Below, piece by piece: positions 17,839-27,089 of a stretch of DNA of 40,894 nucleotides. A program made the position numbers and the translations under genes. The stretch spans positions 1 to 40,894 of the forward strand of contig CAIKKE010000123.1 in assembly GCA_903827925.1 (NCBI GenBank). The letters run 5' to 3'. The notes below the pieces were generated by a model that saw only the letters and a list, made by a program, of their open reading frames with translations, made no database searches and was not told the origin of the DNA. Each line of letters opens with the position of its first letter. The first letter of the stretch is position 1. Origin of the DNA: an uncultured Francisellaceae bacterium (GTDB lineage: Bacteria > Pseudomonadota > Gammaproteobacteria > UBA6186 > Azoamicaceae).

Positions 17839-19515
17839 ATGTCTTTTAATATTTTTAAAAAAACTTTTAATTTATTTATATCAAAAAACTTTTTTTATAA
17901 TGATTATATTAAATTTAGAATCATAGCTACGGTTATATTAATAATTATAGATATTATATCTACTAGCTTAATAGCATATTATTCTAAATTAATAATTAAT
18001 TCATTATCTGGTAATATCCTACATAGTATTTGGGTTGCTATTTTATTGTTAGGGTTTTTTTGGATTTTAGAAAAAACTATTATTCATATTCAAGAAATTA
18101 TATTTTTTCCAGTAATTAATTTTGCAATTAAAGAAGTTACTTATAAAGTAGTAGATCATATTCATCAAATTTCTTTAGTTGATTATCAAAAATTATCTAT
18201 TTCAGAAGTGATTAATAGTATACGCAGGATCAGTCTTAGCGCTAGATCGTTTATCAAAGTATTAATTTTAATGTTAATTCCTACTGTAATTAAATTAATG
18301 ATAGCAATATATATTGCTATTAAAATGGGTTCTTTAGGGTTGTTGTTAATTCCTATGATGATAATCGCTGTTATAGTATTTTATCGTGGAACTAAATCAT
18401 ATATTTCAGTACGAGATTTTGCATGGCAAACAACAGACAAAGTAATTAGCAGGATAAATGAAAGTATTGTAAATACTAAAATGATCCGATCTTTTAAAAA
18501 ATTAGAAATGGAGCAAGTTTGTGATTTATTAGCTTCTGAAGCAAAAATTTGGTATAGAACCAATACTAAATTGCATAGTATGCATATTATTGTAGGACTT
18601 TTATTAGGAGTTTGTATTACTATTATTTTAAGTGGAGTGATATTAGCTATTCAAAAATCTAGATTAACTATTGGTGATTTTGTGTTTTTAAAAAGTCAAT
18701 TAATAGCTGTTTGGATCCCTTTTAAAAATTTAGCTGTAGAATTTCGACAATTAGAAGAGTCTTTAATTGATATAAAAAAAATTATTGAAATTTTAGATCT
18801 ACCTAAAGTAACTAATGATGAAAATGATAAAATTGTTTATTTAAACCATAAAAATATAAAATCAAATATAATTAAAGATATTTATTTAGATAATATTAGC
18901 TTTGCTTATAGTAAAGAAAAAACTATTTTTAAAAATTTATCTTTATCAATTTTAACTGGAGAAAAAATAGGAATTGTTGGTGGTATTGGTAGTGGTAAAT
19001 CAACATTAATTAATTTAATGTCAGGCGTTTATCAACCTAATCAAGGGGCAATTTATATTAGGGGGCAAGACAGTAACTCAATATCTAAAGAATTCTTACA
19101 AACCAAAATTTATTGTATACAGCAAGATTTTAAACTTTTTAATGCAAGTTTATTGTATAATATAACTTATGGTATTGAAAATGTTTCTATAATTACACTA
19201 GAAAATTTTATAGGTAATTTAAAATTTATGGAATTTATTCAACAAATGCCTTTGGGGTTAAATACTAAAATAGGAGAAAAAGGGGTAAAACTATCAGGAG
19301 GAGAACAGCAAAAAATAGCATTATGTAGAGCTTTATTGTTGAAACCAGAAATTTTATTTTTAGATGAAACCACTAATTCACTTAGTTATGTAATAGAAAC
19401 AGAAATATTAAATTTATTATTTGAACAGATCCCAACAGTAATCTTAGTTTCTCATCGTATAAATGCTAATAATTATTTAAATAATGGTTTATCTAAAGTA
19501 TTAAATTTAGGTTAA
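17839..19515 (+). CDS. ABC exporter half-transporter (fused permease and ATPase)
   Basis: 558 aa. The N-terminal about 300 residues hold several hydrophobic helices of a type I exporter domain, and the C-terminal half is the ATPase. Walker A is GGIGSGKST (381-389), the signature LSGGEQQ (485-491), Walker B ILFLDE (505-510) and the switch His lies in LVSHR near 538. The D-loop is unusual (NSLSY instead of SALD). It resembles MsbA/LapB-like lipid or peptide exporters, but the substrate cannot be told. ATG 17839 has no obvious ribosome site; the 179 bp upstream hold only AT-rich promoter-like sequence. It converges on the IcmX-like gene across a TIR element. Confidence 0.88.
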   Translation: MSFNIFKKTFNLFISKNFFYNDYIKFRIIATVILIIIDIISTSLIAYYSKLIINSLSGNILHSIWVAILLLGFFWILEKTIIHIQEIIFFPVINFAIKEVTYKVVDHIHQISLVDYQKLSISEVINSIRRISLSARSFIKVLILMLIPTVIKLMIAIYIAIKMGSLGLLLIPMMIIAVIVFYRGTKSYISVRDFAWQTTDKVISRINESIVNTKMIRSFKKLEMEQVCDLLASEAKIWYRTNTKLHSMHIIVGLLLGVCITIILSGVILAIQKSRLTIGDFVFLKSQLIAVWIPFKNLAVEFRQLEESLIDIKKIIEILDLPKVTNDENDKIVYLNHKNIKSNIIKDIYLDNISFAYSKEKTIFKNLSLSILTGEKIGIVGGIGSGKSTLINLMSGVYQPNQGAIYIRGQDSNSISKEFLQTKIYCIQQDFKLFNASLLYNITYGIENVSIITLENFIGNLKFMEFIQQMPLGLNTKIGEKGVKLSGGEQQKIALCRALLLKPEILFLDETTNSLSYVIETEILNLLFEQIPTVILVSHRINANNYLNNGLSKVLNLG

Positions 19516-19528
19516 TTTGTTCATGTTA

Positions 19529-19627
19529 GGGCTTAAGCAAAAATAACTTAGCCAACACATACTAAATTATACTGAAATGTATACTTGGCGGGCATAAAAT
19601 ATTTCCAAGTTATTTTTGCTTAAGCCC
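19529..19627. mobile_element. 99-bp MITE-like element with 21-bp perfect terminal inverted repeats
   Basis: The left arm (19529-19549, beginning GGGCTTAAGCAA) is the exact reverse complement of the right arm (19607-19627). The outer flanks are both TTA (19526-19528 and 19628-19630), as a 3-bp target duplication would give. A second inner hairpin pairs GCCAA/TTGGC (19551-19555 with 19585-19589) and ACAT/ATGT. It holds no ORF. It lies exactly between the convergent ABC gene and the IcmX-like gene, whose stop codon is the flanking TTA. It could equally act as a bidirectional terminator or be a palindromic repeat family; I see only one copy here. Confidence 0.6.
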
Positions 19628-20641
19628 TTAGCTGCCAGCAGCATTTGGCTCAGCACTACTACTCGGTAATTTCTTTTGTGCGTCGTCCGCCATTTTTTTA
19701 CTACTACTCGTAGTTTCGTCTAAAGTTGAAATTAATTTTTGCATACTATTAGCTTGCACAGAAAGTAATGCTGCTAATAAAGCTTCAATACGTTCATTTT
19801 GAGTAAATTTATTATATTCTATCCACATTTTAAAAGCTTCAATTTGTAATAGTTCTAAAATTAAATGTTTTAATGGTAAATTTTTAGTGTCTTCCATCCA
19901 GGTGTTACTTAAACGTCTAACTGATTCATTGTGAATTAATTGCATCATAGAAACTTGTTGAGCTTCAACTTGAAATGGAGTTCTTTTGGCTATGATTTCG
20001 TTAAATGTATTGTTAGCTAAAGTTAATGGAGCTTGGCTAGCAATTAAATTTGCTGCAGTTTGTTGTTTGTCTGGATCTTCAAAAGAATGTTTATCATTAA
20101 ATAAAGCATTTAATTTAGGATCTGGAAAAGGGTTAATCATGGTTCTAGTTACTGTTTCAGCTAAACGTAATTCTACTGTAGTTTGATTTAGATCAAATAT
20201 ATTCATAGAACGTAAATGGCCATATAGCGTACTAGCATCTAAAGTGTTACAATCAGCAGCATTGCTTTCATATTGATTATTGCAGGAAATTCTTATGTAA
20301 TCTTTAAAAAATTGAATTTTAGGATCAGTTATTATATCACCTTGAAAATTTACTAAATGTAATCCAAAATTAATTCCTTCTACTTCTTTTGTTTTAAGAT
20401 ATGTTTGAGTATTTGTTTCTATAGTGCTTATTTGTTGTGAAGCATTAGCTTGAAATGTTGATGCTATAAAATCTCCTCCTACGATATCATTCATTATAGA
20501 CTGTTGAGAACTATCAGGAGTATTTGCAGTACCAGTACCAGTACCAGCAGTAGTTGATATAGCTATTTTATATGGAAAACCAATAACAAAACATAAAAAT
20601 ATAACAATAATAGGTAATTTAATTTTAATATTTAATCTCAT
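19628..20641 (-). CDS. Exported protein, IcmX-like (type IVB secretion, tentative)
   Basis: 337 aa with an N-terminal hydrophobic segment (about 9-27, LPIIVIFLCFVIGFPYKIA) acting as a signal peptide or anchor, then a low-complexity GTGTGT/Ser-Gln linker. The mature part is soluble and helical with a likely disulfide pair in ISCNNQYESNAADCNTL (about 135-151). Conserved-looking pieces are ELRLAETVTRTMINPFPDP and NERIEALLAALLSVQANSM. The C-terminal tail is Ser/Lys-rich (TSSSKKMADDAQKKLPSSS). The organisation and these motifs recall periplasmic IcmX of Dot/Icm systems, but I cannot align it, and no other dot/icm gene is in the window. The ATG is followed by a typical MRLNIKIK start. Confidence 0.5.
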   Translation of the reverse strand: MRLNIKIKLPIIVIFLCFVIGFPYKIAISTTAGTGTGTANTPDSSQQSIMNDIVGGDFIASTFQANASQQISTIETNTQTYLKTKEVEGINFGLHLVNFQGDIITDPKIQFFKDYIRISCNNQYESNAADCNTLDASTLYGHLRSMNIFDLNQTTVELRLAETVTRTMINPFPDPKLNALFNDKHSFEDPDKQQTAANLIASQAPLTLANNTFNEIIAKRTPFQVEAQQVSMMQLIHNESVRRLSNTWMEDTKNLPLKHLILELLQIEAFKMWIEYNKFTQNERIEALLAALLSVQANSMQKLISTLDETTSSSKKMADDAQKKLPSSSAEPNAAGS

Positions 20642-20736
20642 AATCTCTACCTGATATAAAGTTTAATTTTAAATATTTTTAAATATCAATATTATGTTAT
20701 ATATCGGTAGATAATTTGATTTGTTTAAATTGTATT

Positions 20737-21054
20737 TTATACTGGACTTAAAATATGAAAATGTAAATGATCAACTATTTGACCACTATCTTTCCCTGTG
20801 TTTATTATGGTTCTAAAACCAGACAAACCTAATTGCTTAGCAATTTCCGGGATTTTATAAACCGCATGTGTAATAATATTTTTATGCTCTAAACTTAAAT
20901 CTAATAGACTTTTTATATGTAATTTAGGGATCAATAATTGATGAATTTTGGCTTTAGGATTTATATCTTTAAATACTATAATCAAATCATCTTGATAAAT
21001 AATGTCTGCAGGTAATTGTTGATTTACTATTTTACAAAAAATACAATTTTGCAT
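20737..21054 (-). CDS. HIT-family nucleotide-binding protein (HinT-like)
   Basis: 105 aa. It starts CIFCKIVNQQLPADIIY, the HinT-type N-terminus with the CxxC zinc pair (C4, C7), contains FKDINPKAKIHQLLIPKLHI, and ends with the histidine triad HLHFH (HIT active site). Such proteins hydrolyse AMP-lysine or related phosphoramidates. The chain stops five residues after the triad (ILSPV), so the usual GGRxLG tail is missing and the protein is slightly short (family about 110-120). It lies 52 bp downstream of hslU on the same strand and may be co-transcribed with hslVU. Confidence 0.9.
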   Translation of the reverse strand: MQNCIFCKIVNQQLPADIIYQDDLIIVFKDINPKAKIHQLLIPKLHIKSLLDLSLEHKNIITHAVYKIPEIAKQLGLSGFRTIINTGKDSGQIVDHLHFHILSPV

Positions 21055-21106
21055 GCAAATTTTTCTCCTAAATCTCTATAAATCTATAAATTTTAAATAT
21101 TAATTG

Positions 21107-22420
21107 TTATAAAATGAATCTTGATAAATCTTCATTTTGACTAATATGTTGTAATTGTTCTAATACATATTTATCATCAATCTTAACTGTTAAATTGTCT
21201 TTTAGATCGGAAGCTATAAATGAAATATTTTCTAAGGTTTTTTCTAAAACCGTATGTAATCTTCTGGCCCCAATATTTTCAGTTTTTTCATTGATTTCCC
21301 AAGAAATTTTAGCAATCGCTTCAACCCCATCTTCAGTAAATTCTAAATTTACTCCTTCAGTTTGTAATAGTGCAGAATATTGTTGAGTTAAACTAGCACT
21401 AGGTTCAGTTAAAATTTTTATAAAATCTTTAGTAGTTAATGCATCTAATTCTACTCTTATAGGTAATCTTCCTTGTAGTTCTGGGATTAAATCGGAAGGT
21501 TTAGAAAAATGAAAAGCTCCAGAGGTTATAAATAAAATGTGATCAGTTTTTACCGCGCCATATTTAGTCGATACCGTAGAACCTTCAATTAATGGAAGTA
21601 AATCTCGTTGGACTCCTTCTCTAGATATATCAGTTCCTTGAGCTCTTTCTGCACGTTGAGCTACTTTATCTATTTCATCTATAAACACTATACCAGACTG
21701 TTCTACTTTTTCAATTGCTTGAGCTTTTAAATCTTCATCATTAATTAATTTAGATGATTCTTCATCAACAATTAACTTAAAGGCATCTTTAACTTTCATT
21801 TTTCTTAAACGTTTTTTTTCTGAAGATAAATTCTGAAAAATATTTTGCAATTGATTAGTCATTTCTTCCATTCCAGGTGGAGCTATAATTTCTAAACCTA
21901 TAGAAGCTTGATTAACCTCAATTTCTATTTCTTGCGTGTCTAATTCACCTTTTTTTAATTTGTTTATAATTAAATCTTTGTTTTTTTGTGGATGTTCTTT
22001 TTCTTGATTAGATAATAATATCTCGGAAATTTTTTCTATAGCTACTAGGTTTGCTCGATCTTTAACTTTTGTAATTGCTTCATTACGAGTGTTCTTTACT
22101 GCAATGTCTACTAAATCACGAATAATGGATTCTACATCTCTACCTACATAACCTATTTCAGTAAATTTAGTGGCTTCTACTTTCACAAAAGGGGCATTTG
22201 CAAGTTTGGCTAAACGCTTAGCGATTTCTGTTTTTCCAACTCCAGTTGGTCCTATCATTAAAATATTTTTAGGAGTAATTTCATTACATAATGGTTGTGG
22301 AATTTTTAAACGACGATAACGATTACGTAAGGCGATCGCTACTGCTTTTTTAGCTTTTTCTTGTCCAATTATATATTTGTCTAATTCTTTTTGAATTTGA
22401 CTTGGTGTTAAGTGTTCCAT
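21107..22420 (-). CDS. hslU: HslU, ATPase subunit of the HslVU protease
   Basis: A 437-aa AAA+ unfoldase that feeds substrates to HslV. It begins [17 protein letters not shown], with Walker [10 protein letters not shown] (57-65), the pore motif [10 protein letters not shown], an insertion (I) domain of normal size, Walker B IVFIDEID (about 250-258), and the conserved C-terminus EDLSRFIL that docks into HslV. The length is typical (about 440). The start overlaps the hslV stop by 13 bp, as expected for a coupled hslV-hslU operon. Confidence 0.97.
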   Translation of the reverse strand: MEHLTPSQIQKELDKYIIGQEKAKKAVAIALRNRYRRLKIPQPLCNEITPKNILMIGPTGVGKTEIAKRLAKLANAPFVKVEATKFTEIGYVGRDVESIIRDLVDIAVKNTRNEAITKVKDRANLVAIEKISEILLSNQEKEHPQKNKDLIINKLKKGELDTQEIEIEVNQASIGLEIIAPPGMEEMTNQLQNIFQNLSSEKKRLRKMKVKDAFKLIVDEESSKLINDEDLKAQAIEKVEQSGIVFIDEIDKVAQRAERAQGTDISREGVQRDLLPLIEGSTVSTKYGAVKTDHILFITSGAFHFSKPSDLIPELQGRLPIRVELDALTTKDFIKILTEPSASLTQQYSALLQTEGVNLEFTEDGVEAIAKISWEINEKTENIGARRLHTVLEKTLENISFIASDLKDNLTVKIDDKYVLEQLQHISQNEDLSRFIL

Positions 22421-22965
22421 TCAATTACCTCTATAGTTCTATGATTATTGGTAAAAATACATATATTAGAAGCTACTTCTAATGATTTTTCAACGATTTT
22501 TTTAGCATCTAATTTAGTATTATCTAATAATGCTTTAGCAGCAGCTTGAGCATATGGGCCACCAGATCCTATTGCCATAAGTCCTTGTTCAGGTTCTATT
22601 ACATCTCCATTGCCAGTAATGATTAAGGAAGTAGTATGATCGGCGACACATAGCATTGCTTCTAAGCGTCTTAAAAATTTATCTGTTCTCCAATCTTTAG
22701 CTAATTCCACAGCCGCCCTAGTTAAATGTCCAGAATAGGATTCTAATTTTACTTCAAATTTTTCAAATAATGTAAAAGCATCTGCGGTACTGCCTGCAAA
22801 ACCAGCAATTACTCTATCTTTATACAATCGACGTACTTTTTTAGCATTTTTTTTTAAAATCATAGCTTGACCAAAAGTTATTTGTCCATCTGCCCCCATA
22901 ACTACTTTGTTGTTTTTTCTAACACTAATTACGGTTGTACCATCTAATCTAACAAGATTATTCAT
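22408..22965 (-). CDS. hslV: HslV, peptidase subunit of the HslVU protease
   Basis: A 185-aa threonine peptidase of proteasome type. The nucleophile is expected at T10 (DGTTVISVR): nine residues (MNNLVRLDG) precede it, so the enzyme must be processed, unlike the E. coli form where only Met is removed. [49 protein letters not shown] and [16 protein letters not shown] are all conserved. The order SPOR protein-hslV-hslU parallels ftsN-hslV-hslU of enteric bacteria. Confidence 0.97.
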   Translation of the reverse strand: MNNLVRLDGTTVISVRKNNKVVMGADGQITFGQAMILKKNAKKVRRLYKDRVIAGFAGSTADAFTLFEKFEVKLESYSGHLTRAAVELAKDWRTDKFLRRLEAMLCVADHTTSLIITGNGDVIEPEQGLMAIGSGGPYAQAAAKALLDNTKLDAKKIVEKSLEVASNICIFTNNHRTIEVIEWNT

Positions 22966-23008
22966 TACTATTTCTCACTTTATTAAATTTAAATCAATAT
23001 TATTTATA

Positions 23009-23632
23009 TTATAAATTTTTTATTAGAACATTTTGTATTCCAGATTGCGATAATTTATTTTTTTGAAAAATTGCAGCGTTCTGCGAATTAAATGGACCTA
23101 TAATTAATTTAAATGTTTTTAATTGAGTATGGTTGCTATTAATTATTTGAATTTTTGCTTCAAATCCTATTAAAGCCAATTTAGCTTTTAGTTCATCTGC
23201 TTCAGAGATTTTATTAAAGTTCCCAATTTCTAACATATATTTGCCATGGTTTTTTTGTTCTGGATTTTTTGTTTGAGCGTTAGATAATAAATTGTAAAAA
23301 TCATAATTATTATTAAATTTAGATTCAGATTTATGGTTAATTGGGTTGGTATTATATTTTGAATTTTGCTTTGTATTAATAGTATTAAGACTATTGCTTT
23401 TAATTTTTAATTGAGTATTATTAATGATTTTATTTAATAATATTGTTGATATTATAGTTATAATTATCCCACAAATTATCCCATATGAAAAAGAACTCCA
23501 AGTGAAATTTTTATAACTATTATTTGTCGTTTTCTTGCGAGTAGAATTTTTAGAATAAAAATTAATTTTTATTGTTATTTTACAATATTTTTTATAATAT
23601 TTAAATATTTGATAGTTTATTAAATGTAACAC
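23009..23632 (-). CDS. FtsN-like SPOR-domain cell-division protein
   Basis: 207 aa from a GTG at 23632; no ATG lies in the first 150 residues, and another non-ATG start nearer the RKKTTNNSYKNF segment is possible. It has a short basic cytoplasmic tail, one transmembrane helix (about 50-70, GIICGIIITIISTILLNKI), an Asn/Ser-rich linker with the YDFYNLLSNAQ motif seen in FtsN/DedD-type proteins, and a C-terminal SPOR domain (about 130-205, YMLEIGNFNKISEADELKAKL...FKLIIGPFNS). SPOR domains bind denuded septal peptidoglycan. The position 43 bp upstream of hslV supports an ftsN role. The linker is much shorter than in E. coli FtsN. Confidence 0.75.
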   Translation of the reverse strand: MLHLINYQIFKYYKKYCKITIKINFYSKNSTRKKTTNNSYKNFTWSSFSYGIICGIIITIISTILLNKIINNTQLKIKSNSLNTINTKQNSKYNTNPINHKSESKFNNNYDFYNLLSNAQTKNPEQKNHGKYMLEIGNFNKISEADELKAKLALIGFEAKIQIINSNHTQLKTFKLIIGPFNSQNAAIFQKNKLSQSGIQNVLIKNL

Positions 23633-24086
23633 AATTGAACTATTTTTCAGATCCTGTTTGTAAAAATGTTTATTATTAAGCGTTATTTTGAATTAAAATT
23701 CAATGAATAACAAGCATTAAAGTTGTTTTTGAAATAAGGTTTAATAAAATCAATAAAAACCAAAAAAACATTTATCATTTAAACTAACTTCTGGTGATTA
23801 AATTACTACATACAACTGTTTAGTTATAGGTAGTATTGTTATAATTTTATAATTTAAAATCTCAGTTCGACAAAAATTAAAAAGCCTAGAAAATCATTAA
23901 GGACCTATTAAGTTTTTTCTTATGTTTGATTGTTGAACACGAGAAAAACTATTAGATTTTTAATTTTCGTCGAACTGAGGTTTAAAGATATTTTAAACTA
24001 TATTATGTTAATAGCTATTTTATTAAATTATAAATAATAATAAATACAAAATTGAAAATTAATATTGATATAATGAGATTGATTTT
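23633..24086. other. 454-bp intergenic region between divergent genes, containing a MITE
   Basis: The region separates the minus-strand ftsN-like cluster from the plus-strand 24087 gene, so it should hold promoters for both. The middle is taken up by the 119-bp TIR element (23861-23979). A TATAAT at 24069-24074, 13 bases before the 24087 start, is too close to the ATG to be an ordinary -10 with a leader, so I do not assign it. I see nothing else. Confidence 0.6.
23861..23979. mobile_element. 119-bp MITE, related to the IS66-type remnant at 35318-35546
   Basis: The ends are 23-bp inverted repeats with one mismatch: CTCAGTTCGAC-AAAAATTAAAAA on the left, and the same sequence reversed with G for A at position 12 on the right (ending 23979). 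There is no ORF. Read on the minus strand, the right end and the next about 75 bases match the sequence starting at 35318, including AGTTTTTCTCGTGTTCAA and most of a following 22-base block. TTTAAA occurs just outside both ends, but in AT-rich DNA it is weak evidence for a target duplication. Confidence 0.8.
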
Positions 24087-24668
24087 ATGCCTTCTAGAAA
24101 CAAAAACTTAATAAATTCAACAAATGATTTGTTTAAAAATATATTATTAGAAATTAAAATTATTTTAAATTTTGAGCAAAATTTAGATCCTTTAATACAA
24201 CAAAACCAACAACAAATAGAAAAGTGGTTAAATATACTAGATAAATCTAATAATTTATTCAAAACAGCAATGTATCAAGAAATTAATATTTTTTTACAAC
24301 AAAAAGATCTACATGAAAATCTTTTGATTATTAATAATGTTAATTTGTTTAATTATATAAAAGAAGCAAATATTAAAATTAGTACGTTTAAGCAAGTAGT
24401 TGTAGAGCAGTTATCTAATTATTATCATATAGATTTAAAACAGAATAAAAATTTTTTTAACAAACCTAACAAGCCTATGATTTTTAGCAATAATAGAAAA
24501 TCAGATCAATTTAAATCTTATAAATATAAAAAATTAAGTTTTATTTCAATTTTAGATAATTTAATCATTATATTGCAAGAAATAAATCATAAATTATTAA
24601 TAAATAAAAAAGATTCAGTTTCAAATGAAGTTAAATTACCATCATTTAAAAAACCTCCAAAAATCTAA
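24087..24668 (+). CDS. Hypothetical helical protein
   Basis: 193 aa with no family I recognise. It is basic, rich in Asn, Lys, Gln and Ile, with predicted long helices and heptad-like spacing (ILLEIKIILNFEQNLDPLIQQ, IEKWLNILDKSNNLFK; then near the end ISILDNLIIILQEINHKLL). It has no signal peptide or membrane segment, and the tail is Lys/Pro-rich (KLPSFKKPPKI). It stands alone between the MITE region and rnpB. Codon use is the same as its neighbours, so it is likely a real gene of this lineage. Confidence 0.55.
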   Translation: MPSRNKNLINSTNDLFKNILLEIKIILNFEQNLDPLIQQNQQQIEKWLNILDKSNNLFKTAMYQEINIFLQQKDLHENLLIINNVNLFNYIKEANIKISTFKQVVVEQLSNYYHIDLKQNKNFFNKPNKPMIFSNNRKSDQFKSYKYKKLSFISILDNLIIILQEINHKLLINKKDSVSNEVKLPSFKKPPKI

Positions 24669-24716
24669 TTTATATATTAAAAATAAATAATAATTTGAGA
24701 TAAATAATAATTTTAC

Positions 24717-24746
24717 TTGAATGTTAGCATTCTAAGGTGATATTCT
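24717..24746 (+). promoter_or_regulatory. Promoter of rnpB
   Basis: TTGAAT at 24717-24722 and TATTCT at 24741-24746 are 18 bases apart. The start site expected about 7 bases later (near 24753) agrees with the 5' end of RNase P RNA estimated independently from P1 pairing (about 24756). Confidence 0.5.
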
Positions 24747-24755
24747 TATAAAGTT

Positions 24756-25184
24756 AAGAGTTAGTAGTGATCTAAACAGTCGCTAAGTAAATTTAAAAAC
24801 AAGTGAACTTAAAAGCATTAGTGTTTAAATAATTACTTAGAGGAAAGTCCGGGCTCCATAGGGCAAAATGCCAGATAACGTCTGGAAAGTGTAAACTTGT
24901 GGATAGTGCAACAGAAAGTAAACCGCCTAAGTTGATTTTACAAGTTTTTTTAATTTTTTAAAATTTAACTTTAGGTAAGGGTGAAAAGGTGTGGTAAAAG
25001 CGCACCGTGTTTATGGTAACATAAATAGCAAGGCAACCCCATTTGGAGCAAGATCAAATAGGAACTCGATAATGTGGACCCGCATAGAGTTCGGGTAGAT
25101 TGCTAGAGTTGCTTAGCGATAAGCATCCCAGATAAATGACTGTTCTAGACAGAACCCGGCTTATAGGATCACTACCAAGCTCTT
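24756..25184 (+). ncRNA. rnpB: RNase P RNA, class A
   Basis: The catalytic RNA that removes 5' leaders from tRNA precursors. Universally conserved pieces are in order: GAGGAAAGTCCGGGCTCCAT (P4/CR I), CAACAGAAAGTAAACCGCC, GGTAAGGGTGAAAAGGTG, GTGGTAAAAGCGCACCG, the AGGCAACCCCATTTGGAGCAAG region, AATAGGAACTC, GACAGAACCCGGCTTAT (CR V). P1 is formed by TAGTGATC near 24763 with GATCACTA near 25168, which fixes the ends to within a few bases. The stem after AACCGCC is expanded and AT-rich (24935-24970). ndk starts 32 bases downstream. Confidence 0.96.
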
Positions 25185-25216
25185 AATTTATTTTAATAAC
25201 TTAACGGAGAAATAAA

Positions 25217-25645
25217 ATGTCAATACAAAGAACTTTATCAATCATTAAACCAGATGGGGTGCATAAAAATATTATTGGTAAAATCGTAGAACGTTTAGAA
25301 TCTAATGGTTTAAAGATTGTAGCTGCAAAAATGATATTTTTAAATAAACATCAAGCGGAACAATTTTATGCAATTCATAAAGAGCGTCCTTTTTTTAAGG
25401 ATTTAGTAAATTTTATGACCTCAGGTCCGGTTATAGTTCAAGTATTAGAAGGGATAAATGCAGTATCCGAGAATCGTAATGTTATGGGGGCCACTGATCC
25501 TAAACAGGCATTACCAGGAACTATTCGTAAAGATTTTGCTGATAGTATTGATAATAATGTGGTACATGGTTCAGATAGTTTAGAAAATGCTAAAATAGAA
25601 ATAGGATTTTTCTTTGCGGAATGCGAGATTTATGCAGGAAAATAA
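25217..25645 (+). CDS. ndk: Nucleoside diphosphate kinase
   Basis: A 142-aa enzyme that balances NTP pools by phosphate transfer through a histidine intermediate. It starts [15 protein letters not shown], with [33 protein letters not shown] and the active-site NVVHGSDS, whose H117 is the phosphorylated residue. The length is typical. The CGGAG ribosome site is 8 bases before the ATG. The end overlaps rlmN by 14 bp, the ndk-rlmN order common in Gammaproteobacteria. Confidence 0.97.
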   Translation: MSIQRTLSIIKPDGVHKNIIGKIVERLESNGLKIVAAKMIFLNKHQAEQFYAIHKERPFFKDLVNFMTSGPVIVQVLEGINAVSENRNVMGATDPKQALPGTIRKDFADSIDNNVVHGSDSLENAKIEIGFFFAECEIYAGK

Positions 25646-26732
25646 AACTAATTTATTAGGATTTACTAAAAATGAATTGCAAGAATTGATAGTTCATTTA
25701 GGTGGTAAAATTTACAATGGTACGCAAGTTTTTAAATGGATCCATCATTTTAAAATACATGATTTTTCTAAAATGACGGATTTAAGTAAAAATTTGAGAA
25801 AAATTTTGACAGAAAATTGTGAAATTTTACCTCCTCTCATTATTAATGAGAATATAGCTAAAGATGGTACGATTAAATGGTTAATAGCTGTCGCTGGGGG
25901 TAATATAGTTGAAACCGTATTTATTCCTAAGGGAAAACGAGCAACATTATGCATTTCATCTCAAGCTGGATGTACATTAAATTGTTCATTTTGCCATACT
26001 GGCAAGCAAGGATTTAGTAAAAATTTATCTGTCGCTGAAATTATAGGGCAATTATGGTTAGCAGAACAGCGATTATCGAAACCAATTACTAATGTAGTTA
26101 TGATGGGAATGGGAGAACCTTTGTTAAATTTTTCAGCCGTAAAATCTGCATTAGCAATTATGCGAGATCCTTTGGTATATCAATTACCTAGAAGAAGAGT
26201 AACTGTTAGCACTTCAGGAGTTGTACCTGAAATTTATAAATTAGCTCAAGAATGTGATGTAACTTTAGCGATCTCTTTACATGCTCCTACAGATGAATTA
26301 CGTAATTTATTGGTGCCAATAAACAAAAAATATCCAATCGCAACTTTATTGGATGCGTGTAAATACTATATAAGCTCAACACCGAATAGTAAGGTTACTA
26401 TAGAGTATGTCATGCTTAAAGATGTTAATGATTCTATTGTTCATGCTAAACAATTAATTAATCTTTTAAAAAAATTGCCATGCAAAATTAATTTAATTCC
26501 ATTTAATCCTTTTGTTGGGACAAATTATCAATCTTCTTCTATAGAAGATATCCATAAATTTAGCGAAGTTTTAATTAAAGCAGGGTTTACAGTTACTATA
26601 AGATTAACTAGGGGAGAAGATATAAATGCTGCTTGTGGGCAATTAGCTGGAGAGATCATTGATAAAACTAAACGTAGTCAAAGATATTATGCAAATTTAA
26701 AATCAAATGATATAATTAACATTATGCGCTAA
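25632..26732 (+). CDS. rlmN: Dual-specificity RNA methyltransferase RlmN (23S rRNA A2503 / tRNA A37)
   Basis: A radical-SAM enzyme of 366 aa from ATG 25632 ([11 protein letters not shown]); the TTG at 25614 would add six residues with no support. The cluster motif CTLNCSFC gives C114, C118, C121, and the mechanistic C-terminal cysteine is C335 ([11 protein letters not shown]). [24 protein letters not shown] and [13 protein letters not shown] are the usual conserved blocks. It overlaps ndk by 14 bp at the front. At its end it converges on the HEPN gene with a 30-bp 3' overlap. Confidence 0.96.
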   Translation: MQENKTNLLGFTKNELQELIVHLGGKIYNGTQVFKWIHHFKIHDFSKMTDLSKNLRKILTENCEILPPLIINENIAKDGTIKWLIAVAGGNIVETVFIPKGKRATLCISSQAGCTLNCSFCHTGKQGFSKNLSVAEIIGQLWLAEQRLSKPITNVVMMGMGEPLLNFSAVKSALAIMRDPLVYQLPRRRVTVSTSGVVPEIYKLAQECDVTLAISLHAPTDELRNLLVPINKKYPIATLLDACKYYISSTPNSKVTIEYVMLKDVNDSIVHAKQLINLLKKLPCKINLIPFNPFVGTNYQSSSIEDIHKFSEVLIKAGFTVTIRLTRGEDINAACGQLAGEIIDKTKRSQRYYANLKSNDIINIMR

Positions 26733-27089
26733 TTTATTTAATTCTGGAACGTAAGTTTTTATGCGATTATATATTTCATCTGCTAGTTTTTCATCGTAAG
26801 TATGCGATGTCATATTGCGATCAGAAAGCATTTGGATCCAAAGGCTTTCATTATCAATTAGATTTACTGTAAAAGCTTCTTTAATAATTTCTTTAGGATA
26901 ATTTAATTGTAAATCATGTTCTAAAAAATAATCTTTTAAAAATTTCCAAGCTAATTCAAAAGTAAACTCAAATCTTTTAATAGTAGCATCAATATTAGCT
27001 CTATCTTTTTTGACTGGATTTAAATAAATAGCTTCAAGTGAAGATAAGGCTTTTTTAAATTTTTCAAACTTAATTTGTACCTTTAACAT
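26703..27089 (-). CDS. HEPN-domain protein (nucleotidyltransferase substrate-binding type), toxin candidate
   Basis: 128 aa, four-helix HEPN fold of the HI0074 type (KFKKALSSLEAIYL..., FEFTFELAWKFLKDYFLE). It carries DRNMTSHTYDE, i.e. the R-x4-H-x-Y motif of HEPN RNases; the tyrosine is the residue AMPylated by the partner nucleotidyltransferase in HepT/MntA pairs. It overlaps the upstream MNT gene by 20 bp, the expected pairing. Its 3' end lies inside the 3' end of rlmN on the opposite strand. Whether it is an active toxin is inference. Confidence 0.88.
   Translation of the reverse strand: MLKVQIKFEKFKKALSSLEAIYLNPVKKDRANIDATIKRFEFTFELAWKFLKDYFLEHDLQLNYPKEIIKEAFTVNLIDNESLWIQMLSDRNMTSHTYDEKLADEIYNRIKTYVPELNKLAHNVNYII

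Noticed and set aside
20737-21054. HIT gene as a truncated pseudogene
   Set aside because: It is short at the C-terminus, but the triad and zinc residues are intact and the frame is clean, so it is kept as a gene.
24059-24262. Minus-strand frame opposite the start of the 24087 gene, Cys/Phe-rich
   Set aside because: It overlaps a longer frame with typical codon use and would need to be translated from an unlikely start.
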